A stretch of 64,000 bases of DNA from Synechococcus sp. CS-1325 (GTDB taxonomy: Bacteria; Cyanobacteriota; Cyanobacteriia; PCC-6307; Cyanobiaceae), in the NCBI GenBank assembly GCA_025128135.1, contig JAHLYW010000025.1, forward strand, positions 1 through 64,000, read 5' to 3'. The notes under the pieces were generated by a model. The model was not told the origin of the DNA and did no database searches. It was given only the letters and a program-made list of their open reading frames with translations. A program made the position numbers and the translations under genes. Positions 43,274 through 51,681 of this stretch are shown here, in pieces (the stretch's first letter is position 1; every line of letters begins with the position of its first letter).

Positions 43274-43450
43274 TCAGTCATGGGTGTTGCAATCGCAGCT
43301 GTTACAGCAAGGCTCCCCATTGGGGTGGCCCTTGGCGCAGGCGTCCGTGCAGAACAGCTTGTCGCCGATCCTGAACAGCGTTTCCGGTTGCACGCTGCAG
43401 TGGCAGCCCGGGCAGGCGCACTGCAGGGTGACCGGCTTCTCTGCTGGCAT
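43274..43450 (-). CDS. SmtA/BmtA-like bacterial metallothionein
   Basis: A 58-residue protein with ten cysteines: Cys11, 13, 16, 18, 34, 38, 48, 49, 52 and 54, plus His17, His42 and His57. It reads LQCACPGCHCSVQPETLF, then GDKLFCTDACAKGHPNG and EPCCNSCDCNTHD. The order CxCxxCxC, YCS/FCT-x-x-CA-x-GH and a final Cys cluster matches the cyanobacterial metallothionein SmtA, which binds Zn2+ and Cd2+. The start is ATG 43450 and the stop TGA 43276-43274. The SmtB-type repressor usually adjacent is missing here. It lies among metal-related genes. Confidence 0.85.
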   Translation of the reverse strand: MPAEKPVTLQCACPGCHCSVQPETLFRIGDKLFCTDACAKGHPNGEPCCNSCDCNTHD

Positions 43451-43591
43451 GCGGGAATCGTCAGGATGCTTTTCAACTGTTTGGAGTTCTGGAGCTGCTT
43501 GGCGTCCTGCACCGATTCATCTACCTGGCGCTTGCGGTGTGCCCATTGGATGGGATCGGTCACATTCGGGAGTCATCTGGTCGCATGGTCA

Positions 43592-43640
43592 GGGTTTGTG
43601 CTGGCCTGGTGCCGAGTCGCCACCAGGCCACCACAAACCC
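43592..43640. repeat. Long near-perfect inverted repeat upstream of modA
   Basis: GGGTTTGTG (43592-43600), C, TGGCCTGGTG (43602-43611), a nine-base loop, CACCAGGCCA (43621-43630), C, CACAAACCC (43632-43640). The two arms pair over 19 of 20 positions. No T-run follows on either strand, so this is not a standard intrinsic terminator. It lies 102 bp upstream of modA and 142 bp from the divergent metallothionein gene. Possible origins are a mobile miniature element or an RNA structure in the mod leader. Confidence 0.75.
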
Positions 43641-43741
43641 ACCGCATCCTTCAGCCGTCCATTGCGCCGAGCGATCCACGATCCCTGCTGAGGAGACTGT
43701 GCTGAACGGAGAATGGTACGAACCGACAAAAGACCGCAGCG

Positions 43742-44548
43742 ATGGTGAAATGCAACCCCTGGCTGACGGTCGGCTGGCTGGCTGGTGCTGCAGGAATCAG
43801 CCTGCTGCTGAACGTCCAACAACCCGCCGACGCCCAGAAAGCCCCCGCTCCCCATCCCCTGCTGGTGAGTGCTGCCATCAGCCTCACGAATGTGCTGCAG
43901 GGTCTGGCGCCAGCGTTCTCCCGCAGCCAGCGCGTCCCCGCGCCGCAGTTCAATCTGGGTGCTTCTGGCTTGCTCCAACGCCAGATCGAGCAAGGCGCTC
44001 CTGTGGATGTGTTTCTCTCTGCTGGAAGCAAGCAGATGGACGCTCTGGAGCAGGCACAGCTGCTGGTGCCCGGAACCCGCCGCAACCTGATCAGCAATCA
44101 GCTGGTGCTGGTGGTACCCGCCAACCGCAAGGGCAGCCTCGGGTTCTCCGACCTGGTCAGCTCAAGCATCCGCCGCATCGCCATCGGTGACAAGGCCGTG
44201 CCGGCAGGGGATTACGGCCGTCAGGTTCTGCGATTTTACAAGCTCAGCAACAGCGTGCAGCCCAAACTTGTGCCCCTCGGCTCGGTGCGGGCCGTTGCCG
44301 CCGCCGTTGCCACCGGCAATGCCGATGCAGGGTTGGTGTACCGCAGCGACACCTTCGGAGTGAGCAACCTGCGCATCGCTGCCACCGCTCCAGGAGCCAG
44401 TCACCGCCCGATCCTCTACAGCGGTGCCGTGATCCGGCGCAGTCAGCATCCCGCTCTGGCCAAGGCGTATCTCGATGGACTTCAAGGACCCGCCGCCCGC
44501 AGCGCCTTCAGCCGCGCCGGATTCACCCCCCTGTCCACATCGCGCTGA
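43742..44548 (+). CDS. modA: Molybdate-binding periplasmic protein
   Basis: A 268-residue exported protein: signal peptide WLTVGWLAGAAGISLLLNVQ, then LVSAAISLTNVLQGLAPAFS and NLGASGLLQRQIEQGAPVDV FLSAG region, typical of ModA, in which Ser and backbone amides of ASxS-type loops bind molybdate. NADAGLVYRSDTF is also conserved. It captures molybdate or tungstate for the ModBC permease immediately downstream (8 bp gap). The start ATG 43742 is unambiguous by length. No ModE-type gene or clear ModE site was recognised. Confidence 0.9.
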   Translation: MVKCNPWLTVGWLAGAAGISLLLNVQQPADAQKAPAPHPLLVSAAISLTNVLQGLAPAFSRSQRVPAPQFNLGASGLLQRQIEQGAPVDVFLSAGSKQMDALEQAQLLVPGTRRNLISNQLVLVVPANRKGSLGFSDLVSSSIRRIAIGDKAVPAGDYGRQVLRFYKLSNSVQPKLVPLGSVRAVAAAVATGNADAGLVYRSDTFGVSNLRIAATAPGASHRPILYSGAVIRRSQHPALAKAYLDGLQGPAARSAFSRAGFTPLSTSR

Positions 44549-44556
44549 TCCTCGGC

Positions 44557-46380
44557 GTGGAAAGCACCTGGTCACCCCTGCTGCTGTCGCTGCGAGCAGC
44601 CGCTTTAGCGGTGTTGCTTCTCAGCCCACCTGCGATTGCAGCCGCCCTGCTGCTGCGGGGCTGGCACGGGCAACGGCGTGCCGTGGCCGACCTGCTGCTG
44701 CTCTCGCCGCTGGTCTTGCCTCCAACGGTGCTGGGGTTTCTGCTGCTGCAACTGCTGGGACCGCAGGGTCCTCTGGGGCGGCCCTTGCAGACGATCGGTA
44801 TCAGCGTGGTGTTCAGCTGGAGCGCGACGGTGATCAGCGCGGCGGTGGTGGCCTTCCCCCTGATGTACCGCAGCACGCTGGCCTCCCTGGAACAACTCGA
44901 TCCAGCCCTCGAGGCGGTGGCCCTCGGACTGGGCTGCAGCCCGGTGCGAGCGTTCTGGAGGGTAACGCTGCCGCTGATCCGCCCAGGCCTGCTGGCAGGT
45001 CTGAGCCTCAGCTTTGCGCGGGCCCTGGGAGAGTTCGGCACCACAATGATGCTGGCTGGCAACATCCCCGGCCGCACCCAGACGCTGCCACTGGCGATCT
45101 ACAGCGCCGTTGAAAACGGCTCCCTGCCGCTGGCCTGGCAGCTCACCGCCGTGGTGCTGCTGCTCAACGGCAGCTGCCTGGCCTTGGTGGAACTGCTCAG
45201 CCGCAGCCGATCAGCTCCTCAGGCGCCGCGATCTCCAGCCGCCGACCATGCCGTCGACGAGCTGTGGGTGCCGGCTGAGCCGATCAGCCTGTCGAAAACC
45301 AGATCACAACCACAGCTGCAGGTGGCTATCGAGCTGCGCAAAGGCACCTTCGAGCTAGCTCTCAACTGGAGCAGCCAGGCAGCTCGACGGGCGGTGCTTG
45401 GCCCATCGGGTTCAGGTAAAAGCCTTCTGTTGCGCTGCATTGCAGGGCTTGAGCGGCCCCAAAGTTGCCGCATCCAACTCGGGCAGCGGCTGCTCTGCGA
45501 CACCGATCGGGGGGTCTGGGTGGCGCCGCAGCACCGGCGAATCGCCATGGTGTTTCAGCAGCACGCCCTGTTCCCTCATCTCACCGTGGCCGCGAATGTG
45601 GCGTTCGGGCTGGATCGCCTCAGCCGAGAGCAGCGGCGCACGCAGGTTGGACAGCTGCTTGCCGCGGTTGGATTGCAGGATCAGGCCCTCCAGTTTGCCC
45701 ATCAACTATCCGGTGGCCAATGTCAACGGGTTGCCCTGGCACGGGCCCTTGCGGTGAAGCCTGACCTGCTTCTGCTCGATGAACCCCTCAGCTCCCAGGA
45801 CAGCTTCCGTCGCCGCCGGCTGCAGCAATGGATGGAGGATCTGCAGCGCAGCACGGGCACGCCCATCCTGCTGGTGACGCACGACATCGATGAAGCACAC
45901 CGGCTCAGCGATGAGCTGTTGGTAATGGAAAGCGGGCGACTGCTGGCGCAAGGACCAACTCGACAGCTCTTTGCCCAGCCGCGGCAACTCGCCGTAGCAA
46001 AGCTCACGGGCTGCAAGAACCTCAGCCCGATCAACTGGCTCAGCCCCCAACAGTGTCTGGCGAGCCAATGGGGGCTCCAGATTGATGAACCTCGTAGCCC
46101 ACGGCATGAGCAACACCACTGGGTCGGGCTGCGTGCCAATCATCTGCGTCTACGACCTGCAGGCTCAACAACGACTTCTCATCAACTGATCGTGCATTCG
46201 TGCTCCCTGGTGAGGGTCAGTCGTGGTGCCCTCCAGGTCAGTGCCTATGTGCAGATTCATGCGGGGGCAACAGGGATTCATGTGGAGTTGCGTGATTGGG
46301 AATGGGATGAGCTTGAGGGACAGCGAGGCGCACTTGAACTCGTCATTGATCGGTCCAGAATTCTTTTTCTGGAGGCCTGA
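44557..46380 (+). CDS. modBC: Fused molybdate ABC transporter permease/ATPase
   Basis: A 607-residue protein that joins ModB and ModC. Residues 1-210 are the permease with five to six helices, including the coupling loop ALEAVALGLGCSPVRAFWRV and SFARALGEFGTTMMLAGNIP. A linker is followed by the ATPase: Walker [22 protein letters not shown]-loop MVFQQHALFPHLTVAANV, signature LSGGQCQRVALARALAV (Cys replaces the usual Gln), Walker B LLLLDEPLSSQD and VTHDIDEAHRLSD. The last ~110 residues form a TOBE-like domain. ModBC fusions are known in cyanobacteria. The GTG at 44557 is the start. Confidence 0.9.
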   Translation: MESTWSPLLLSLRAAALAVLLLSPPAIAAALLLRGWHGQRRAVADLLLLSPLVLPPTVLGFLLLQLLGPQGPLGRPLQTIGISVVFSWSATVISAAVVAFPLMYRSTLASLEQLDPALEAVALGLGCSPVRAFWRVTLPLIRPGLLAGLSLSFARALGEFGTTMMLAGNIPGRTQTLPLAIYSAVENGSLPLAWQLTAVVLLLNGSCLALVELLSRSRSAPQAPRSPAADHAVDELWVPAEPISLSKTRSQPQLQVAIELRKGTFELALNWSSQAARRAVLGPSGSGKSLLLRCIAGLERPQSCRIQLGQRLLCDTDRGVWVAPQHRRIAMVFQQHALFPHLTVAANVAFGLDRLSREQRRTQVGQLLAAVGLQDQALQFAHQLSGGQCQRVALARALAVKPDLLLLDEPLSSQDSFRRRRLQQWMEDLQRSTGTPILLVTHDIDEAHRLSDELLVMESGRLLAQGPTRQLFAQPRQLAVAKLTGCKNLSPINWLSPQQCLASQWGLQIDEPRSPRHEQHHWVGLRANHLRLRPAGSTTTSHQLIVHSCSLVRVSRGALQVSAYVQIHAGATGIHVELRDWEWDELEGQRGALELVIDRSRILFLEA

Positions 46381-46704
46381 AACCTGGCCTTGAGAGGCTG
46401 AGGCCCTCCATTGGGACGGCCTCCGGCCGGCTTTGGTGGATGGCCTGCTCAAGGCCCTGCTGATCCACAAGGAGTTGAACCCAGAGCTGCCCCAGGTGGC
46501 ACTGGTCGATCGATGGAGTGTCCGCCGAATCGCCAGGGCCCTTTGCCACCGTTGGCTGGCTCATCAAGGGTCTGGGTCTGGGACGACTCAAGCCGCAGGC
46601 TTCTCTGCGGGAACGGACAGACCTGGTGAGAAAGATGATTAGCCTCTTTCGGCCAGCCATTTCGCGGCACAACAAGCACGCCGGTTGGTGTGATCCGCCT
46701 GACC
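46381..46704. other. Gap between modBC and chrA, with a possible gene fragment
   Basis: No intact gene is seen. The plus strand from 46433 to 46642 reads VDGLLKALLIHKELNPELPQ and VALVDRWSVRRIARAL before losing protein-like character, which could be a fragment of a larger gene. No promoter, terminator or RNA was recognised. Confidence 0.3.
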
Positions 46705-48096
46705 ATGACCCCTGCCAGATCGGCGCTCGGGCCGTCACCCCAGCCGCCGCCAGGGCCCACCACCGTTTGCTTCCGCGCGGCCGCCCGCTACTGGCTGGAG
46801 CTGGGGCTGATCAGTTTCGGCGGGCCCGCCGGCCAGGTGGCGCTGATGCACAGCGAGGTGGTGGAACGGCGCCGCTGGCTTTCGGAGCGGCGGTTCCTGC
46901 ATGCGCTCAACTACGCCATGGTGCTGCCGGGGCCGGAAGCGCAGCAGCTGGCCACCTACATCGGCTGGCTGATGCACGGCATCCCTGGCGGCCTGGTGGC
47001 GGGCAGCCTGTTCATCCTGCCCTCGCTGCTGCTGCTGATCCTGCTCTCGGCGATTTACGCCAGCTGGGGCCAGCTGCCGCTGCTGGTGGCGGTGTTCTGG
47101 GCGCTCAAGCCGGCCGTGACGGCGATCGTGATCCAGGCGGCCTGGCGGCTGGGCCGCCGCACCCTGCATAACAAGGCGCTGCTGCTGCTGGCGCTGCTGG
47201 CCTTTGCCGGCCTCACCCTGTTGCGGCTGCCCTTTCCGCTGATCATCGCCGCGGCGGCCCTGGCCGGTTGGCTCGGCGGCCGCTGGCGCCCCCGGTTGTT
47301 CTCTCCCCCCGGCGGCGCCGGCCATGGCAGCGGGCCCCTCGATGCCGGCGCCCAGCCGGAGGTGCCGGAGTTGCCCCCCCTCCATGGCGACACCACCCCA
47401 ACACCAGAGCACGCCCGCTTCGACCGCCGCCGGCTGGCGCTGATCCTGCTGGCCGGACTGCTGGCGCTGGCGCTGCCGCTGGCGGCGCTCAGCAGCTTCG
47501 GCGGCTGGGATGGGCTGCTCGCCACCATGGCCCGCTTCTTCAGCCGGGTGGCCCTGCTCAGTTTCGGTGGTGCCTACGCGGTATTGCCCTACGTGGCCCA
47601 GGGGGCGGTGGAGCAGCACCAGTGGCTGGGCGCCACGCAGATGATCGACGGGCTGGCCCTGGGTGAAACCACGCCGGGGCCGCTGATCATGGTGGTGACC
47701 TTCGTGGGCTTCATGGGCGGCTGGAACACCGCCAGCGCCAACCCCCTGCCGCTGGCGGTGCTGGCGGCGCTCACGGTCACCTGGTTCACCTTCCTGCCAT
47801 CGTTCCTGTTCATCCTGGCCGGGGGGCCGCTGGTGGAGGCCAGCCGTGGGGACATCCGGCTCAGTGGGCCACTCACGGCGATCACCGCAGCAGTGGTGGG
47901 GGTGATCGCCAATCTGGCGGTGTTCTTCGCCGGCCATGTGCTCTGGCCCCAGGGAATGGGCGGGCGCTTCGATCCGCTGGCGCTGGCCCTGATCGTGCTG
48001 GCCGCCTGGCTGCTGATCGCCAGGCGCTGGCCGGTGCTGCGCCTGATCGCCGCCGCCGCCCTGGTGGGGCTGCTCACCAGCCCCCTGCAAAGCTGA
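46705..48096 (+). CDS. chrA: Chromate transporter of the CHR family (long, two-domain ChrA)
   Basis: A 463-residue membrane protein formed of two CHR domains in tandem. The first contains GLISFGGPAGQVALMHSEVV and NYAMVLPGPEAQQLATYIGW; the second FSRVALLSFGGAYAVLPYVA and IDGLALGETTPGPLIMVVTF. Both carry the FGGP/A and PGP motifs of the family. Long ChrA proteins export chromate using the proton gradient, though many homologues have unknown substrates. Two domains are joined by a Gly/Pro-rich linker. The start is ATG 46705; a GTG at 46690 is possible. Confidence 0.9.
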   Translation: MTPARSALGPSPQPPPGPTTVCFRAAARYWLELGLISFGGPAGQVALMHSEVVERRRWLSERRFLHALNYAMVLPGPEAQQLATYIGWLMHGIPGGLVAGSLFILPSLLLLILLSAIYASWGQLPLLVAVFWALKPAVTAIVIQAAWRLGRRTLHNKALLLLALLAFAGLTLLRLPFPLIIAAAALAGWLGGRWRPRLFSPPGGAGHGSGPLDAGAQPEVPELPPLHGDTTPTPEHARFDRRRLALILLAGLLALALPLAALSSFGGWDGLLATMARFFSRVALLSFGGAYAVLPYVAQGAVEQHQWLGATQMIDGLALGETTPGPLIMVVTFVGFMGGWNTASANPLPLAVLAALTVTWFTFLPSFLFILAGGPLVEASRGDIRLSGPLTAITAAVVGVIANLAVFFAGHVLWPQGMGGRFDPLALALIVLAAWLLIARRWPVLRLIAAAALVGLLTSPLQS

Positions 48097-48119
48097 AAGG
48101 CGCCAGCCTGCCCTGGTCG

Positions 48120-49712
48120 ATGGCCTTACCCAGCCGGGAGCTGATCGCTGAAATCCTGCAACGCAGCGGTGAGCACGGGCTGCTGGTGGCGATCGCCATG
48201 GCGCTGGCCCTGGCGATCAGCCTGCCGGCTGGCCTCTGGATCCATGGCCATCGGCGCTGGTCGGCGCCGGTGCTGGCCCTGGCGAACACCATTCAGACCA
48301 TCCCCAGCCTGGCGGTGTTCGGCCTGCTGATCACCGTGCCGCTGCTGGGTGGAATCGGACCGGTGCCCGCCGTGGTGGCCCTGGTGCTCTATGCGCTGCT
48401 GCCGCTGCTGCGGGCCACCGTGACCGGCCTGGACGGGGTGCCCCCCGGCCTGCGGGAGGCGGGCCGTGCCCTTGGCCTGACCGACGCCCAGGTGCTGCGC
48501 CATGTGGAGCTGCCCCTGGCCCTGCCGGTGATCGTGGCTGGAATCCGGGTGGCCACGGTGATCAGCGTGGGGGTGGCCACGATCGCGGCGGCCATCGGCG
48601 GCGGCGGGCTGGGGGTGTTCATCTTCCGCGGCATCGCCACGGTGAACAACGGCCTGATCCTGGCGGGGGCGATTCCGGCCGCCCTGATGGCGCTGCTGGC
48701 CGATGCGGCGATCGGTCGCCTGCAGGGGTGGTCACCGCGGCGGCGCCCGCTGCTGCTGGTTGCCGCGCTCGGGGGCCTGCTGATCACGCTTGCCAGCACG
48801 GCGGCCCTGCAACTGGGGCCGTTCACCGCCGGAGCGCCCCGCCAGCAGACGATCACGATCGGCTCGAAGAGTTTCACCGAGCAGATCCTGCTGGGGGAAC
48901 TGCTGGCCCAGCAGATCGAGCGCCACAGCGCCCTGCGGGTGAAGCGGCAGTTCAGCCTGGGCGGCACCGCCATCTGCCAGGAGGCCGTGCGCAGCGGCCG
49001 CATCGACGGCTACGTGGAGTACACCGGCACCGCCTGGACGACGATCCTGCGGCAACCCCCCCTGCGCAACGCCCAGGCGGTGTGGGAGCGGGCCCGGCGC
49101 CTCTATCGGCAGCGCTTCGATCTCACCATGTTCCCGTCCCTGGGCTTCGAGAACACCTTTGCGATCCTGGTGCGTCAGGACACGGCGAAGCAGTGGCAGC
49201 TGCGCACGATTTCCGATGCCGCACCCCACAGCCCCCGGTGGCGGGCGGGCTTCGGCTATGAGTTCCTCAACCGCCCCGACGGCTACGCCGGCCTGGTCCG
49301 CGCCTACGGGCTGCGCTTTGCCGCCAGACCCGCCTCGATGGACCTGGGCCTCACCTACCGCGCCCTGGCTGAGGGCCAGGTCGATCTGATCGCCGGCGAT
49401 TCCACCAACGGCCTGATCAACAGCCTGGGGCTGCAGCCGCTGCGCGACGACCGCCATTACTTCCCCCCCTACCAGGCGGTGCCGGTGTTCAACGGGGAGA
49501 GCCTGCGGCGCCATCCCGCGCTGGCCCCGGCGATCGAGCAGCTCAGTGGCCGCCTCGATGCGGCGACCATGCGGCAGCTCAACGCCGCGGTGGATCTGGA
49601 GGCGAAACCGGTGGAGCAGGTGGTGCGGGGCTATCTGGAGCAGCTGGAGCGGAGTACCCGTCCAGGGAGCTCGACAGGGAGCTTGACCCCGAGCGCCGGA
49701 GCCGTCGGCTGA
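48120..49712 (+). CDS. ABC transporter permease/substrate-binding fusion of the OpuBC/EgtU type
   Basis: A 530-residue protein. Residues 1-235 form an OpuBB-like permease with five helices (TIQTIPSLAVFGLLITVPLL, GLREAGRALGLTDAQVLRHV coupling loop, VATIAAAIGGGGLGVFIFRG). Residues 245-510 form an OpuAC-like binding domain (TITIGSKSFTEQILLGELLA, RSGRIDGYVEYTGTAWTTIL, AEGQVDLIAGDSTNGLINSL). Fusions of this layout import glycine betaine, choline or, in EgtU, ergothioneine. No ATPase of the matching type adjoins it; the next gene encodes an amino-acid-type ATPase on the other strand. It starts 23 bp after chrA. Confidence 0.85.
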   Translation: MALPSRELIAEILQRSGEHGLLVAIAMALALAISLPAGLWIHGHRRWSAPVLALANTIQTIPSLAVFGLLITVPLLGGIGPVPAVVALVLYALLPLLRATVTGLDGVPPGLREAGRALGLTDAQVLRHVELPLALPVIVAGIRVATVISVGVATIAAAIGGGGLGVFIFRGIATVNNGLILAGAIPAALMALLADAAIGRLQGWSPRRRPLLLVAALGGLLITLASTAALQLGPFTAGAPRQQTITIGSKSFTEQILLGELLAQQIERHSALRVKRQFSLGGTAICQEAVRSGRIDGYVEYTGTAWTTILRQPPLRNAQAVWERARRLYRQRFDLTMFPSLGFENTFAILVRQDTAKQWQLRTISDAAPHSPRWRAGFGYEFLNRPDGYAGLVRAYGLRFAARPASMDLGLTYRALAEGQVDLIAGDSTNGLINSLGLQPLRDDRHYFPPYQAVPVFNGESLRRHPALAPAIEQLSGRLDAATMRQLNAAVDLEAKPVEQVVRGYLEQLERSTRPGSSTGSLTPSAGAVG

Positions 49713-49719
49713 GACCGGC

Positions 49720-50463
49720 TCAGAGAATCTGGGCGAGGAACTGGCGGCTGCGTTCGTGCTGGGGGTTGGTGAAGAAGATCTCCGGCGGCGCCTCCTCCAC
49801 GATCCTTCCCTCCGACATCAGCACCACCCGGTGGGCCACCTCCCGCGCGAAGCCCATCTCGTGGGTCACCACCACCATGGTCATGCCATCGGCGGCGAGG
49901 GCCTTCATCACCTCCAGCACTTCTCCCACCATCTCGGGGTCGAGGGCGCTGGTGGGCTCATCGAACAGCAGGATGCGGGGCTCCATGCAGAGGGAACGGG
50001 CGATCGCCACCCGCTGCTGCTGGCCACCGGAGAGCTGGCCGGGATACTTGGCGGCCTGCTCGGCGATGCCGACCCGCTCCAGCAGCGCCATCGCCTGCCG
50101 CTCCACCTCGGCGCGGCGCCGCTTGCGGACCAGCACCGGCGCCAGGCAGAGGTTCTGCAGCACGGTGAGATGGGGGAAGAGGTTGAACTGCTGAAACACC
50201 ATGCCGGTTTCGCAGCGGATCGCATCGATGTTGCGCAGGTCGTTGGAGAGGGCGATCCCGTCCACGCTGATCGAGCCGGCCTGGAACTCCTCCAGGGCGT
50301 TGAAGGTGCGGATGAAGGTGCTTTTACCGGAACCCGATGGCCCCATGATCACCACCACCTCGCCCTTGCTCACGCTCAGGTCCACCCCCCGCAGGGCATG
50401 GAAGCCGTTGGGGTACCACTTCTCGACGCCGCGGGCTTCGATCATCAGCTGGCTGGCGGTCAT
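49720..50463 (-). CDS. Polar amino-acid ABC transporter ATP-binding protein (GlnQ/BgtA-like)
   Basis: A 247-residue ATPase of the polar amino-acid uptake group: Walker [22 protein letters not shown]-loop [20 protein letters not shown], signature [20 protein letters not shown], Walker [21 protein letters not shown] and [20 protein letters not shown]. It is the last gene of a four-gene operon with two permeases and a binding protein, and starts 4 bp after the preceding stop. The layout matches the Nat-II (NatF-NatG-NatH-BgtA) importer of acidic and neutral amino acids in Anabaena. Confidence 0.92.
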   Translation of the reverse strand: MTASQLMIEARGVEKWYPNGFHALRGVDLSVSKGEVVVIMGPSGSGKSTFIRTFNALEEFQAGSISVDGIALSNDLRNIDAIRCETGMVFQQFNLFPHLTVLQNLCLAPVLVRKRRRAEVERQAMALLERVGIAEQAAKYPGQLSGGQQQRVAIARSLCMEPRILLFDEPTSALDPEMVGEVLEVMKALAADGMTMVVVTHEMGFAREVAHRVVLMSEGRIVEEAPPEIFFTNPQHERSRQFLAQIL

Positions 50464-50466
50464 GGC

Positions 50467-51681
50467 TCAGGCGGGGGTGTTGGAGGGATCGAGGCGGCGT
50501 TCGAGGGCCCTGCTGCCGAGCCCCAGGGCGGCACAGCAGCACCAGAACAGCACAGCCAGGGTGAGATACACCTCGGCGTTCTTGCCGAGGAACTCGGGAT
50601 TGGCCATCACGGTGCGGGCCGTGCCGAGCAGTTCGAGCAGGCCGATCAACGACAGCAGGGTGGTGTCCTGCAGCAGGGAGATGAATTGCCCCACGGTGGC
50701 GGGCAGGGCGATGCGCAGGGCCTGGGGCAGCACCACATGCTGCAGGGCCTGGGGCACGCTCAGTCCGAGCGAGCGGGCCGCCTCCTGCTGACCACCCGGC
50801 ACGGAGGCGAGCCCGGCCCGCACCGCCTCGGCCACGTAGGCGCCACAGAAGAAGGTGAGCACCCAGGCCGCCCGCCAGACCCGATCAGGGGCCAGGCCGC
50901 CGGGCAGCAGGAAGCCGAGGATGTTCTGGCCGAGGAACAGCAGGGTGATCAGCGGGGCGCCGCGGATGAATTCGATGTACAGAACCGAGCCCCAGCGCAG
51001 CAGGGGCAGTTCGCTGCGCCGTCCCAGGGCCATCAGCACGCCGATCGGAAAGCTGGCCAGGATCGCGAAGCTGGCCATCAGCACCGTGAGCAGCAGCCCG
51101 CCCCATTCGGAAGGCGGCACCTGGATCAGCCCCAGTCCGCCACTGATCAGCACCATGCCCAGCAGGTAGAGCAGGGGCCAGATCAGCGGCACCCAGCGCA
51201 GCAGCCCGGCCGGCAGCCGGCGGCCCCAGCGCCCCGAGGCCCAGCGCAGGATCAGCAGCAGGGCGGTGATCGCCCACCAGCGCAGCTGCAGCGGGAGGGC
51301 GAGCCCCAGGGCGGCGGGCCCCCAGGCGGCAAGGAAGGCCAGCACCGCCACGGCGATCCGGTCGTTGCCGGGCCAGAGCACGCCGCTGCGGTCGGCCCGG
51401 GGGTTGGCCCGCAGCAGTCCCCAGCTGAGCCCGGTGGCCATGGCCAGCAGGGCCACCAGCAGCCAGATCCGCCATTGCTGCTCCAGGGGATAGCGGCCCA
51501 GGGCAAACAGGGTGGTGTTGGCCTGGATCACCACCCACTGGGCCTGGCCGAAGGCCCAGCGCAGCAGGCCGGCCACCGCCGCGCCGATCAGCACCAGCAG
51601 GCCGACACTGATCACCCCGTCGGAGCGGCTGGCGAACAGTTCGCGGCGCAGGGAGGCCAGCAGGGAGTCGGCTGCCTTCAT
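50467..51681 (-). CDS. Amino-acid ABC transporter permease (NatH/AapM-like)
   Basis: A 404-residue permease, longer than a basic GlnP protein because of four to five extra helices at the N terminus (VGLLVLIGAAVAGLLRWAFG, WRIWLLVALLAMATGLSWGL, ILRWASGRWGRRLPAGLLRW). The conserved permease core follows, with FIRGAPLITLLFLGQNILGF, SVPGGQQEAARSLGLSVPQA (coupling loop) and LLQDTTLLSLIGLLELLG. Its start overlaps the end of the upstream permease by 4 bp. The unusual length matches the AapM/NatH branch. Confidence 0.9.
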   Translation of the reverse strand: MKAADSLLASLRRELFASRSDGVISVGLLVLIGAAVAGLLRWAFGQAQWVVIQANTTLFALGRYPLEQQWRIWLLVALLAMATGLSWGLLRANPRADRSGVLWPGNDRIAVAVLAFLAAWGPAALGLALPLQLRWWAITALLLILRWASGRWGRRLPAGLLRWVPLIWPLLYLLGMVLISGGLGLIQVPPSEWGGLLLTVLMASFAILASFPIGVLMALGRRSELPLLRWGSVLYIEFIRGAPLITLLFLGQNILGFLLPGGLAPDRVWRAAWVLTFFCGAYVAEAVRAGLASVPGGQQEAARSLGLSVPQALQHVVLPQALRIALPATVGQFISLLQDTTLLSLIGLLELLGTARTVMANPEFLGKNAEVYLTLAVLFWCCCAALGLGSRALERRLDPSNTPA

